Shown piece after piece: positions 53,589 to 63,007 of a DNA stretch of 64,000 nucleotides. The DNA lies in contig CAZMMQ010000001.1 in NCBI GenBank assembly GCA_964567435.1, positions 62,001 to 126,000 of the forward strand, read 5' to 3'. How positions within the stretch are numbered: position 1 is the stretch's first letter; every line of letters begins with the position of its first letter. Origin of the DNA: RFSX01 sp964567435 (GTDB lineage Bacteria > Bacteroidota > Bacteroidia > Chitinophagales > Saprospiraceae). A model generated the notes under the pieces. The model was not told the DNA's origin. It saw nothing but the letters and a program-made list of their open reading frames with translations, and searched no databases. A program made the position numbers and the translations under genes.

Positions 53589-54971
53589 TTAATAATGATG
53601 AACATCCAACTCTGGATGACTCCACATGTAATTTCTTAAAATAAGATCAGCTTCTGGATTAATGGGTTCGTACTTTATACTTTCCTTTAACTCCTCTATA
53701 CCATATTGAACATCATCGACATTGATATATCCATATCCTCTATAGTGCCCCATCTCAACTAAGAATACAGCTTGCTCATTTGGCGCTCTACCTTGCTCCA
53801 ATAATAGAAAGTTCTCATCGAACAATCGATTCATAAGATGAGTACTTTCTTCAAATCGTTCATTGTACAAATATGGAGGTTCTTCACCGATACATGCTCC
53901 TTGACATCGAACCAGTTCATAATTAAAACAAGTATTCGCAGATCGATCTATTCCATTCACTTTATGACACAGTTGAAAGGCTTCTCCAATTTGTTCGATA
54001 TGACTAAGTGCCGATTTTCTTGACCCATAGTAAGAGAGAGGATTGTCAGCTTTATCTGCTTTTACAATTTTATATTTCTTGTAACCCGATTTATCACTGG
54101 CAACAACTATTGCATATTTATTGACTTTGACCTTTTGGATTTTGTTGATTTCAGGTTGGACATCTTTTATCTCCTTTGATTCTTTGAGCAGAGATGCTAG
54201 TTCACTCCCTGTAACTTCGTAAGAGATATCAGCCACCTTTTGAAAGAGATTATCTGTCTTTTTTGTCTGCTTTGAAAAATGTTGCTTTACTCTAGACTTA
54301 ATGTTTATACTCTTGCCAATATAGATTACAAACCCATTTTTATCAGCGAAGTAATATACCCCACAAGATTCAGGTAAATTTTCAACGTCAGATGGCTCAA
54401 TGTCTTTGGGCAGTTTTGTAAGCTTCAAGGTTTGTTTAATAAGTTGGTTGATATCCGCTGTCCCTTGCTTTTCGAATATTCTTCCTAGTAAGATGGTAGT
54501 GGCTTTGGCATCATCATATGCTCTGTGCCTGTGTTCCACTTTTATATCAAAATACTTTATGAGATTACCGAGACTATAAGACTTGAGCTGAGGAAAGGCA
54601 TTGCGAGATAATCTTACAGTACACAGATTTCGTCTGGTAAAGGTATAGCCCAGACTACGGAATTCTTGGCGCAAAAATTGGTAATCAAATCTCACATTAT
54701 GTGCTACAAAAATTGCCTTCTCCGTCATCTCGATGATCTTCTTCGCAATCTCATAGAACTTTGGAGCATCGGCCACCATATCATTAGATATTCCAGTTAT
54801 ACGTGTTATGTTAGATGGAATGGATCGCTCAGGGTTGACTAAAGATTGGAACTCATCAATTACTTCTTTTCCATCGAATAGAATAATAGCGACTTCTGTA
54901 ATCTTATCTCTATTAGTGATACCTCCAGTGGTCTCCAGATCTACAACCGCGTATCGTCTATTTTTGGTCAC
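53589..54971 (-). CDS. DnaQ-type exonuclease fused to a GIY-YIG domain
   Basis: 460 aa; start GTG at 54971. Residues 1-180 are a DEDDh exonuclease: D11 and E13 in VDLETTG, VAHNVRFDYQF, and the HRHRAYDDA segment with the final His and Asp. Residues about 200-290 hold the GIY-YIG nuclease of UvrC/Cho type (GVYYFADKNGFVIYIGKS), followed by a UvrC-like C-terminal extension. The combination is a known proofreading/repair-type architecture in several bacteria. Single-gene unit between convergent pyrF and divergent namZ. Confidence 0.93.
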   Translation of the reverse strand: MTKNRRYAVVDLETTGGITNRDKITEVAIILFDGKEVIDEFQSLVNPERSIPSNITRITGISNDMVADAPKFYEIAKKIIEMTEKAIFVAHNVRFDYQFLRQEFRSLGYTFTRRNLCTVRLSRNAFPQLKSYSLGNLIKYFDIKVEHRHRAYDDAKATTILLGRIFEKQGTADINQLIKQTLKLTKLPKDIEPSDVENLPESCGVYYFADKNGFVIYIGKSINIKSRVKQHFSKQTKKTDNLFQKVADISYEVTGSELASLLKESKEIKDVQPEINKIQKVKVNKYAIVVASDKSGYKKYKIVKADKADNPLSYYGSRKSALSHIEQIGEAFQLCHKVNGIDRSANTCFNYELVRCQGACIGEEPPYLYNERFEESTHLMNRLFDENFLLLEQGRAPNEQAVFLVEMGHYRGYGYINVDDVQYGIEELKESIKYEPINPEADLILRNYMWSHPELDVHHY

Positions 54972-55045
54972 TATATTTATAGTATTATAATATTAAAATC
55001 TGTCTAAGAGTAGATTATTCTTAATAGTCTATATAAATTGTACAT

Positions 55046-56224
55046 ATGAAATTAATACTTAATATATTACTCATATTAACAGCCTTTTTATCATGCTTTA
55101 ATACGTCTTCATCTAGTCAATCTGTTCAACAACGAATTCTCCCCGGTGCTGACAGGACGTCAGAGTATCTCCCATTGCTAAAAAACCGAAATATAGGCGT
55201 CATCGTGAATCATACTAGCATGGTAGGATCTCTTCACTTGGTTGATTTCCTAGATAACCAAGGTATTAATGTAACCAAAATATTCAGCCCAGAGCACGGC
55301 TTTAAGGGAAATGCAGATGCCGGTGAAAAAATAGATGATGATCTTGAAAGATATAACGGGATTCCAATCAAGAGCTTGTATGGTGATAACAAGCAGCCTA
55401 AGTCAAGCGATCTAGCAGATGTAGATATACTTCTGTTTGACATACAAGATGTAGGAGTCAGATTTTATACCTACATATCCACATTACACTATGTTATGCA
55501 GAGTGCTGCTGACAATAATAAGACTCTCATTATATTGGATAGGCCAAATCCCCTGGCATCGTATATCGATGGACCAGTCCTAGACCCTGCATTCAAAAGT
55601 TTTGTGGGTATGCATCCAGTACCCGTTGTATATGGCTTAACTATAGGAGAGTATGCACAAATGATCAATGGTGAAAAATGGTTAAATGAAGGAGTACAAG
55701 CAAATATTAATGTAATTCCGATTGCTAATTATACTCACGATTCAGTGTATATTCTACCAGTAAATCCATCACCTAATCTACCCAACAATATAGCCATCGG
55801 ACATTATCCCTCACTCTGCTTTTTTGAGGGAACAACTGTAAGCGTCGGCAGAGGCACTGAGGATCCTTTCCAACAAGTAGGACACCCTAATTATAATGGC
55901 ATACATTCATTTACACCGACATCTGGTCCTGGCGCCAAATACCCAAAGCTGGAAAACAAACTATGTTTTGGCGTCAACCTAAAAAAGGTATCACCTAGCA
56001 AAGATGGGTTGGATCTAAGTTATCTAGTCAGCTTCTACAAAGATCTAACTTCAAAAGAGGTACCCTTCTTCAATGACAATAATTTCTTTGATTTACTTGC
56101 TGGCACTGACAAGTTAAAGGAGATGATTATTAAAGGTATACCTGCGGAGGAGATAAAAATTTATTGGGAACCCGGTCTTCTAGAATACAAGATGAAAAGA
56201 AAGAGGTACTTAATCTACAATTAG
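55046..56224 (+). CDS. namZ: DUF1343 lipoprotein, NamZ-type exo-beta-N-acetylmuramidase
   Basis: 392 aa. Signal with lipobox TAFLSCF, Cys near residue 17. GVIVNHTS, FSPEHGFKGNADAGEKI, LLFDIQDVGVRFYTYI and ILDRPNPL are the DUF1343 signature; family members in other bacteria have been shown to release terminal MurNAc from peptidoglycan fragments. Cell wall recycling at the envelope is likely. No other muropeptide-recycling gene is adjacent. It ends 3 bp from the convergent helix-hairpin-helix gene. Confidence 0.87.
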   Translation: MKLILNILLILTAFLSCFNTSSSSQSVQQRILPGADRTSEYLPLLKNRNIGVIVNHTSMVGSLHLVDFLDNQGINVTKIFSPEHGFKGNADAGEKIDDDLERYNGIPIKSLYGDNKQPKSSDLADVDILLFDIQDVGVRFYTYISTLHYVMQSAADNNKTLIILDRPNPLASYIDGPVLDPAFKSFVGMHPVPVVYGLTIGEYAQMINGEKWLNEGVQANINVIPIANYTHDSVYILPVNPSPNLPNNIAIGHYPSLCFFEGTTVSVGRGTEDPFQQVGHPNYNGIHSFTPTSGPGAKYPKLENKLCFGVNLKKVSPSKDGLDLSYLVSFYKDLTSKEVPFFNDNNFFDLLAGTDKLKEMIIKGIPAEEIKIYWEPGLLEYKMKRKRYLIYN

Positions 56225-56227
56225 TCA

Positions 56228-58303
56228 TCAGAATGAATAACGTAATTGAAATCTCAAATCAGTTCTGGTATCACCGTCTATAAATGTATTTCCACTCCCT
56301 TGGGTTCCCTGATCTTTAATTGTTCTAGCCCACCTAAACTCAGCCAATAGACTCCGAGTAATTTTGTATCTATAATTAATATAATAACGTATGCCTCTAC
56401 CCGAAAAAGAAGGAATCCCAAATTCATATAAGATATTATTCTCGTAGGCAAATATTCGGCTTCTGAAATCATCTATGTCAAAGAAGGCAATACGGCCGGT
56501 AATTGAATAAGGTTTAGACCAAGGCTTATATAACACATCCTGAAAAAGTAAGACACCTTTTGTTACCCCATTTATGTTCTCAGATCTTGAAAATTCAATT
56601 CTATTCCTCAACTCTAAAAATTTTGTGACCTGATTACTTAAGTGCAATCGAAGTCTTTGTCTCTTTTGAGGACGACCAACAGTCAACCTATCAGGCAGTC
56701 CTGTTTGTTGTAAAATCTCATCACTCAATGATAGGTTTTCAAACTTCTCCTCATGAAAAAACTGTAAATAGGCATTCAATTTTCTTCTAATCGTATAATC
56801 AACTCTTAACAAATACTCCTTGCCACCTGAAGGATTATTAATGGTAGATCTTACCCAAGGATGACGCCAAACATCGGCATAAGTTCTTATTAGCCACTTT
56901 CTAGTTAACTGTAATTCCAACCCTAAATAGATCCCCGTCTCATTGTTGACAAGACTTGATTCTCCAAATGCATTCGGAGTTATTGTGTTATATGACACGC
57001 CATAATCTCTGTAGATTATAGAAGCGCTTAATCTTTTGTCCAATCCAATGAGCGCCCCAGCTAAATGAGCCAACCCTCCAGTAGATGCATAAGCCGACTC
57101 ACCAAAAAGGTGGACATTTTTGTATCTATAGCTGAAATCTATGCTAGTATTATGTAGTTGATCTCCACTAAACCTAAATCTATTGGCAATATTATCTGCC
57201 CGAACCAGAGGTGTATCAAATAGGCTACTAAGATGATTGATAGATATATCCAAATTGGATTGTACATATCTAAGACTGCCGCCTATACTGCTAAGCCCCA
57301 GTGATCCTTTATCTGCCTTTTCACTTAATGTTCTATGCTGTCCGCTAGTTTGTAATGATGACAAAAACAAATCAGGCGTATCAAAATCCAATGTATCGAT
57401 TATCACATTGCCATCTCTTCTTACGCGACTAAAGAATGAACTAACCTCAATATGGTCTCCAAAAGCTAGAGTGGCACCTGCGCCTCTGTGATAACCATTT
57501 TCTGTAATGGAAGTATATGGTCTAAGGACCCGACCTCCTTTTTTAACTTGGGTTACGAAAGCACTCTTGCCAGCCCTAAATCCGTTATGAGATATCAAAC
57601 CTTGACCAAAGGACACAGAATAGTCACCTATAACCAAATCCTTAACTAATGAACTGTAGTCACGTAAATGAAGATGTGCCGTTAGGAAATCTAAGCCACT
57701 ATTAATTGTATCTGATAATAATTGCTCACCATCATCCTTTTCAGATATTAGTCCAAATCTTAGTTTGTTTTCATAATTTCCTCTGTACCTCAGTGTTAAT
57801 CTATTAGGATCACCAATATATGGCGGTGGAGTTTCTTCATCACCTATATACCCAGCTTGCTCTTCTAATATTCGGCCCCACTTAAGAAATACTTCGTGAC
57901 GACTATTGCTGATCATGTCTTTAAGCGAAACTGGAAGTTTATTTGGATCTGACACACTGACAAAGGGTCTTATTCTTTGTATATCAACAGTCTGAAAAGA
58001 TGGAATGGATTGCAACTCTTCTATCATTAGTAGATCACCAAATTGCTCTCTGTGAGCCAACAAGTCACTTATCTGGATATCAGAAAGCAAACCCAAATCC
58101 TGAAGATCATCATAAGCTAGTGAATTGATATCCTGTGGATTTTCAAAATATATCTTATACCTATCAAACAAAACACTCAAATCAACACCATCTTCACGAT
58201 CTTCGAGAAATAGCTCTACTTGATCCCATATCTCCTGAGGTAAATCCTGAGAATAACTCAGATGACAGATTTGCAGTAATATGACAATCAATAATAACCT
58301 CAC
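56228..58303 (-). CDS. Helix-hairpin-helix protein with outer-membrane-barrel-like domain
   Basis: 691 aa. Start GTG at 58303, overlapping the previous gene by 4 nt (GTGA). Signal peptide residues 1-18 (SYSQ). Residues about 50-120 carry a ComEA-like helix-hairpin-helix pair (NSLAYDDLQDLGLLSDIQISDLL and the next repeat). The remaining 550 residues are amphipathic strands and end with an aromatic residue (LRYSF), the outer-membrane pattern. This combination is common in Bacteroidota and its role, perhaps DNA or polymer handling at the surface, is not known. Confidence 0.8.
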   Translation of the reverse strand: MRLLLIVILLQICHLSYSQDLPQEIWDQVELFLEDREDGVDLSVLFDRYKIYFENPQDINSLAYDDLQDLGLLSDIQISDLLAHREQFGDLLMIEELQSIPSFQTVDIQRIRPFVSVSDPNKLPVSLKDMISNSRHEVFLKWGRILEEQAGYIGDEETPPPYIGDPNRLTLRYRGNYENKLRFGLISEKDDGEQLLSDTINSGLDFLTAHLHLRDYSSLVKDLVIGDYSVSFGQGLISHNGFRAGKSAFVTQVKKGGRVLRPYTSITENGYHRGAGATLAFGDHIEVSSFFSRVRRDGNVIIDTLDFDTPDLFLSSLQTSGQHRTLSEKADKGSLGLSSIGGSLRYVQSNLDISINHLSSLFDTPLVRADNIANRFRFSGDQLHNTSIDFSYRYKNVHLFGESAYASTGGLAHLAGALIGLDKRLSASIIYRDYGVSYNTITPNAFGESSLVNNETGIYLGLELQLTRKWLIRTYADVWRHPWVRSTINNPSGGKEYLLRVDYTIRRKLNAYLQFFHEEKFENLSLSDEILQQTGLPDRLTVGRPQKRQRLRLHLSNQVTKFLELRNRIEFSRSENINGVTKGVLLFQDVLYKPWSKPYSITGRIAFFDIDDFRSRIFAYENNILYEFGIPSFSGRGIRYYINYRYKITRSLLAEFRWARTIKDQGTQGSGNTFIDGDTRTDLRFQLRYSF

Positions 58304-59835
58304 ACCATTTTAGATCTTATTTTATCCATAGTTGTATTGTTTAGAATACTCGTTAACCAACTTGTAAAATCAAAGTATAAAAATGCCACCTTTTCCAATT
58401 TATCCTTCTCACTAGCCTTAAGTTTAATTATACACTCTTGTATATATGGCCCAATTCCAAAATTCATAGCTCGACTACCTCTTCTCAAAAAACTTAACAT
58501 TAGCTCTGCTGAAGGATTGAGCAATTTTGCTGATTCAAAAGATTGCTTCACACTTGGAAGTAAATTTATTATCAATTGAAAATTATTAAGCTTGTAGTGA
58601 CAAAGCAAATGCAATAGCCTAGCATAGCATATTATATCAGGACGTAAGTGTTGATCATTATCATCTAAGACTAAATTGAGATAATCTATTGCTTTTTCAT
58701 TATCTCCTTTGTAGCTGTACAACATTGCATACTTATAATAGAAAATTCTAATCCTGTGCTTATCTAACCTGTGTCCATAATCTGCTATTCGATCATCCCA
58801 CTGCTGAACATAATGATCCAGTTTATGAAATTTATTGGTTATTAATCGGAGATTGAGTTCAGCGTTTGAAAAATATGATAAATCTAACAACTTAGAAGCT
58901 TCGTCAAACTGAGTCATTTCTTGATGACGCCACTCCGCATATGTCTTGAACCAATATTCATACTTATCTCTTCGATTTAAGTAAAAACAATTAGTCAAAA
59001 GGTAATGCATACCTCTCATATATAGTGCAGCATCCCAGTTGAGTTTCGACTTTTGATTGGTACATAGTTCCACCCATTTTAAGGCATGCTTATAACTAAG
59101 GTGGAAATCCAATCTCATATAATGATACCATACATGAGCTTGATGCCATAGAACCATGGCTGTATCTGAGGTCTTAATTTGACTGAGATTTGGCAACTGA
59201 TTCTTAAAGAAAATTTCATACATCAAAAGGTCTCTTTGCGCTGAAGCAAATCCCCACTTAATGTATAGCCCTTGAATCTCCAGACAGACATTGAGCATCT
59301 CACTTTCAATATTTACAGTATTTCTATGCCGTTTTGACTCTGAGATAAGCGTCTCTATTCTATTCTTTGTTCCTCTACTTCTGGTTATGTGCCTTGATTC
59401 GATCCGCTTTTGTAATTCGGCACCTTCTAAGGCTATGATATCGTCTATTGGTGACTCTACCATATTCACCGCCTTGAGTAGAGCTAGACTTTCACTATAG
59501 AATCCTCTTTTATATAAGATCATAGCATGGTCTATTTTCTGTCTTGCTCTAAACATTTCATCACTTTCACCATACTGTATTCTTAAGCTCCTGAGGAGTT
59601 GACTGTACAAATGCCTCTTAGCGTTTGTGAAATTTGATTTGCTTGACGAAAAACACTGTTGGATAAAATAATCTTCCCCTTTATCTGGATGCTTATTAAT
59701 GAGTTGGAACAATTTCAAATAAATGGCAGTGTCATTACTATTGAGTCGATTGGTAAATAGTACAAAATGACGTTTTTCCGACTTCGTGAGGCTGTATATC
59801 AGGCTTCGTAAAGATGAAAACTTAGCTATAGGCAT
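58300..59835 (-). CDS. Helical-repeat protein of unknown function (511 aa)
   Basis: The chain is almost wholly helical: LIYSLTKSEKRHFVLFTNRLNSND at the start, FTNAKRHLYSQLLRSLRIQY and TPR-like GDNEKAIDYLNLVLDDND near the end. No signal peptide or membrane segment. It is similar in build to the 479-aa protein at 38381 but direct identity is low. Coupled with the helix-hairpin-helix gene by the GTGA overlap. Function unknown. Confidence 0.72.
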   Translation of the reverse strand: MPIAKFSSLRSLIYSLTKSEKRHFVLFTNRLNSNDTAIYLKLFQLINKHPDKGEDYFIQQCFSSSKSNFTNAKRHLYSQLLRSLRIQYGESDEMFRARQKIDHAMILYKRGFYSESLALLKAVNMVESPIDDIIALEGAELQKRIESRHITRSRGTKNRIETLISESKRHRNTVNIESEMLNVCLEIQGLYIKWGFASAQRDLLMYEIFFKNQLPNLSQIKTSDTAMVLWHQAHVWYHYMRLDFHLSYKHALKWVELCTNQKSKLNWDAALYMRGMHYLLTNCFYLNRRDKYEYWFKTYAEWRHQEMTQFDEASKLLDLSYFSNAELNLRLITNKFHKLDHYVQQWDDRIADYGHRLDKHRIRIFYYKYAMLYSYKGDNEKAIDYLNLVLDDNDQHLRPDIICYARLLHLLCHYKLNNFQLIINLLPSVKQSFESAKLLNPSAELMLSFLRRGSRAMNFGIGPYIQECIIKLKASEKDKLEKVAFLYFDFTSWLTSILNNTTMDKIRSKMV

Positions 59836-59982
59836 AACACAATAAAATTATTCAAATTATTGAATATCAATTATTTATAATGATTCAATTTTAATTTGAT
59901 ATAACAGTCATGAATTAATAAATATTATTATATCAAGAATGCTAAACTATTTTCGCGGCATCATTTCATAAACATAATTAAA

Positions 59983-61056
59983 ATGGCTACAAGAAGAAAA
60001 ACAACGAAATCAACTATAGCTAAAAAGCTTGTTGTAAGAAGCAAATTGGAGTATATCTGGCTTGATGGATATAAACCTACTCAGAACATGAGAAGTAAGA
60101 CCAAGGTGATACCAAATTTTAGTGGTAAACTCAAAGATTGCCCCATTTGGTCTTTTGATGGTTCTTCAACAAGACAAGCTGTGGGTGGATCATCAGATTG
60201 CCTACTTAAGCCTGTGGCAATATATCCAGACCCTATTAGGGAGAATGGTTATTTGGTAATGACAGAAGTGCTCAATGCGGATGGATCTCCCCATGAGTCA
60301 AATGGTCGTTCATCAATAGATGATGATGATAATGACTATTGGTTTGGATTCGAACAAGAGTACTTTATAATGGATAGAGCCACGCAACTGCCGTTAGGTT
60401 TCCCCGTTGGTGGTTACCCTGGACCGCAAGGATTATATTATTGCTCAGTAGGTGGTAAGAATACTCATGGAAGAGATGTTGTTGAGAAACATGCTGACCT
60501 CTGCATCCAAGCAGGTCTTGCGTTTGAAGGAATCAACCAAGAGGTCGCTTGCGGACAATGGGAATTTCAATTATTTGCAAAGGGAGCTAAGAAAGCAGGA
60601 GATGAGATTTGGATTGCTAGATACCTACTAGACCGACTTACAGAGCAATATGGTTATTACATAGAATACCATCCAAAACCTATCAAAGGAGATTGGAATG
60701 GGTCTGGAATGCATGCCAACTTCTCTAACAAGAAACTGCGTACTTCTGGCAAGAAAAAAGACTTTGAAGACATCTGTGAAAAGTTTGCTCCTAAGAATAG
60801 AATAAAGCAAGCCATTGCTGTATATGGTGCTCATAATGAATTGAGACTCACTGGACTGCATGAAACTCAGTCTATCAATAAGTTTTCTTATGGTGTATCT
60901 GATAGGGGGGCTTCTATAAGAATTCCTATAGCCGCCGTAGAGAATAAATGGAAAGGGTGGTTAGAAGATAGAAGACCGGCTTCTAATGCCGACCCGTATA
61001 AGGTAGCTGGATCTATAATCGCTACGGTCAAAGGGAAAGAATACAAATACAATTAG
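59983..61056 (+). CDS. glnII: Type II glutamine synthetase
   Basis: 357 aa, the eukaryote-like GSII size. Signatures are IWLDGYKP, WSFDGSSTRQA (the usual DGSST), FGFEQEYFIMD, GINQEVACGQWEFQ and the ATP-site HPKPIKGDWNGSGMHANFS. It makes glutamine from glutamate and ammonia. A Lys/Arg-rich N-terminal stretch (residues 1-20) precedes the domain; it is basic and could affect localisation or be a disordered tail. The gene has its own terminator. Confidence 0.95.
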   Translation: MATRRKTTKSTIAKKLVVRSKLEYIWLDGYKPTQNMRSKTKVIPNFSGKLKDCPIWSFDGSSTRQAVGGSSDCLLKPVAIYPDPIRENGYLVMTEVLNADGSPHESNGRSSIDDDDNDYWFGFEQEYFIMDRATQLPLGFPVGGYPGPQGLYYCSVGGKNTHGRDVVEKHADLCIQAGLAFEGINQEVACGQWEFQLFAKGAKKAGDEIWIARYLLDRLTEQYGYYIEYHPKPIKGDWNGSGMHANFSNKKLRTSGKKKDFEDICEKFAPKNRIKQAIAVYGAHNELRLTGLHETQSINKFSYGVSDRGASIRIPIAAVENKWKGWLEDRRPASNADPYKVAGSIIATVKGKEYKYN

Positions 61057-61087
61057 TCGATTTAATATTCCTTATATTAAATCAACA

Positions 61088-61119
61088 AAAAGGGCTTCAA
61101 TTTTTTGAAGCCTTTTTTT
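61088..61119. terminator. Bidirectional terminator between glnII and the 69-aa gene
   Basis: GGCTTCAA (61093-61100) and TTGAAGCC (61105-61112) form an 8-bp perfect stem with a 4-T loop, extended by wobble and A-T pairs. Seven T follow on the plus strand and a T-run follows on the minus strand. Confidence 0.93.
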
Positions 61120-61168
61120 ATCATATTTATAGGTTCACCATCAATCTACACCTGAAAATGTGTTGTAG

Positions 61169-61378
61169 TTAATCTACCTCACTACCTGTTTTACTCACAT
61201 ACATGATAATCATACCTCCAAAAACCATTAGTAATCTGACAATCAATCCAAAAGTCCTTCCTGGCTTATCGATGAATGTTAGCATACTCAATTGGAGATT
61301 TACCATACTTAGTATCAGAGATAATACTCCAAAGAAAAAAATCAAAAAGCCGATTAATGTTGCATGGTTTCTTGTCAT
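61169..61378 (-). CDS. Small two-helix membrane protein
   Basis: 69 aa. Two long hydrophobic stretches, about residues 8-28 and 44-60, separated by a short loop (TFIDKPGRTFG). ATG start at 61378. No motif is recognised. Position next to a bidirectional terminator and a divergent sigma gene (starts 147 bp apart) supports a real gene, with function unknown. Confidence 0.6.
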   Translation of the reverse strand: MTRNHATLIGFLIFFFGVLSLILSMVNLQLSMLTFIDKPGRTFGLIVRLLMVFGGMIIMYVSKTGSEVD

Positions 61379-61524
61379 AGCCCTTTAAGTATGTAATTGA
61401 TTCACGAAATTAGATGATACTTAAGACATATTATGTCCAAACTGACATGGATAATGAAACATTAAAAGTATTTTCACCATAATTAGGAAGACCAACCCTA
61501 CACAATTTGTTGTTTAAGAATAAG

Positions 61525-62016
61525 ATGGAATTCAAGGATGTGTTCATGACATATTATGTACCGCTATGCAACTATGCCAATTCATTGCTTAATAATGATG
61601 GATTGGCTGAGGATGTGGTACAAGATGTGTTTATGCATATATGGAAGAATAATGAGCATCTAAATCTCAAAACGACTATGCAGGCTTTTCTGTTCAGTTC
61701 TGTGAAGAATAAGGTTTATGAAAATGCTAGAACTCGGAAAGCATATCAACAAGCTGTAGATAGATATCATAATGAAATCAAGAACTCCTCAGTTGTTGAG
61801 AACGATAATACTGAGGCATACTTTATGAATATGGAGCGGTTAAGTAGTCTTTTGCGACATTTGCCACCCAAATGTAGGAATGTCTTTGCACTACATAAGT
61901 TTAATGGTCTAACTTACGCTGAAATTGCCGAACAGGAAGGAATATCCATAAAGACTGTGGAAAATCACCTTTCTAAGGCGGTAAAGATTTTAAGAGAAAA
62001 ACATTCAGAACAATAA
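61525..62016 (+). CDS. ECF sigma factor
   Basis: 163 aa from the ATG at 61525; a TTG 18 bp upstream would add six residues. Sigma2 region: YVPLCNYANSLLNNDGLAEDVVQDVFMHIW; sigma4: LTYAEIAEQEGISIKTVENHLSKAVKILRE. It directs RNA polymerase to promoters of its regulon. It is followed after 18 bp by fecR and then the TonB receptor, so cognate partners are clear. Confidence 0.95.
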   Translation: MEFKDVFMTYYVPLCNYANSLLNNDGLAEDVVQDVFMHIWKNNEHLNLKTTMQAFLFSSVKNKVYENARTRKAYQQAVDRYHNEIKNSSVVENDNTEAYFMNMERLSSLLRHLPPKCRNVFALHKFNGLTYAEIAEQEGISIKTVENHLSKAVKILREKHSEQ

Positions 62017-62034
62017 AAGCTAGTCAGACGACTG

Positions 62035-63000
62035 ATGGATATAGATAAATTATTACTACAACTACTCAAAAACGAGGACGCTTCCAAAGAATATGATACA
62101 CTGGATGAGTGGAAGAAGGAAGCTGTAGAATCACTCAAAGCATTGGATTCATTATCTAAGGACTCAGGTGATAGTATTTCCTCTTCTTACAAAAAATATG
62201 ATAAAGTTGCGGCTTGGGAAAAGATTTCAAACCAATTAGAGCCTACACCAACTCCTCAGAGTCCAAAGTCTAATAAGTGGATATGGGCTACGTTGTTACT
62301 ATTTCTTATAGCAGGCACTGCCTTCATTACTTACAAATCGATATGTTCTTCTACGGATAAAACTCAAAAAATCTATAATAGTGATACACAAACCATGGCA
62401 TTTGCACTGGAGGATGAATCACAAATATGGCTGAGAGAAGGGGGAAGTATATTATCTCTTGAATCTGATTTCACACAAGAACGAAGAGTGAGGCTAGAAG
62501 GAGAGGCTTTCTTTGATATAGCCAAGGATGCCGAAAGACCATTTATTATTGAGCTTACGGACAGCGATTTTATCAAAGTCTTAGGCACCAGTTTTAATGT
62601 CATTAATAAAGAGGATCAATTAGATGTAGTGGTTTATTCTGGTGTAGTTGAATTCCATACACTTAACAGACCACTTACGCTACAAAAAGGCGATATGGCA
62701 ACTAGGATCAAAGGCTCTATCTCTGTAGTTAAAAATAAAGACGGCAATAAAATTAGTTGGAAAACTAACCAATTAGTGTTTGAAGATACACCTCTTTTAA
62801 AAGTCTTCAAGGCATTAGAAAATCACTATAACATCTCCATTCATATAGATAAAGGGATAAGTTCTAATTGTCCAATTAGAACTAAATTCACAGATGAATC
62901 AATTGAGTCTGTCATGAAAGAACTTTCTCAACTCTCAAGGTTTGAATACAATATCAATCATGATCAGATTTCGGTAAAGAATATTAATTGTGTAAAATAA
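62035..63000 (+). CDS. FecR-type anti-sigma factor
   Basis: 321 aa. Cytoplasmic region residues 1-80 with helical, charged sequence; one membrane helix at 81-100 (KWIWATLLLFLIAGTAFITY); the periplasmic FecR core with FFDIAKDAERPFIIE and KVLGTSFNV; and a C-terminal STN-like domain (about 255-320). It holds the ECF factor inactive until the receptor signals. It lies 7 bp before the receptor gene. Confidence 0.95.
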   Translation: MDIDKLLLQLLKNEDASKEYDTLDEWKKEAVESLKALDSLSKDSGDSISSSYKKYDKVAAWEKISNQLEPTPTPQSPKSNKWIWATLLLFLIAGTAFITYKSICSSTDKTQKIYNSDTQTMAFALEDESQIWLREGGSILSLESDFTQERRVRLEGEAFFDIAKDAERPFIIELTDSDFIKVLGTSFNVINKEDQLDVVVYSGVVEFHTLNRPLTLQKGDMATRIKGSISVVKNKDGNKISWKTNQLVFEDTPLLKVFKALENHYNISIHIDKGISSNCPIRTKFTDESIESVMKELSQLSRFEYNINHDQISVKNINCVK

Positions 63001-63007
63001 TATTGAT

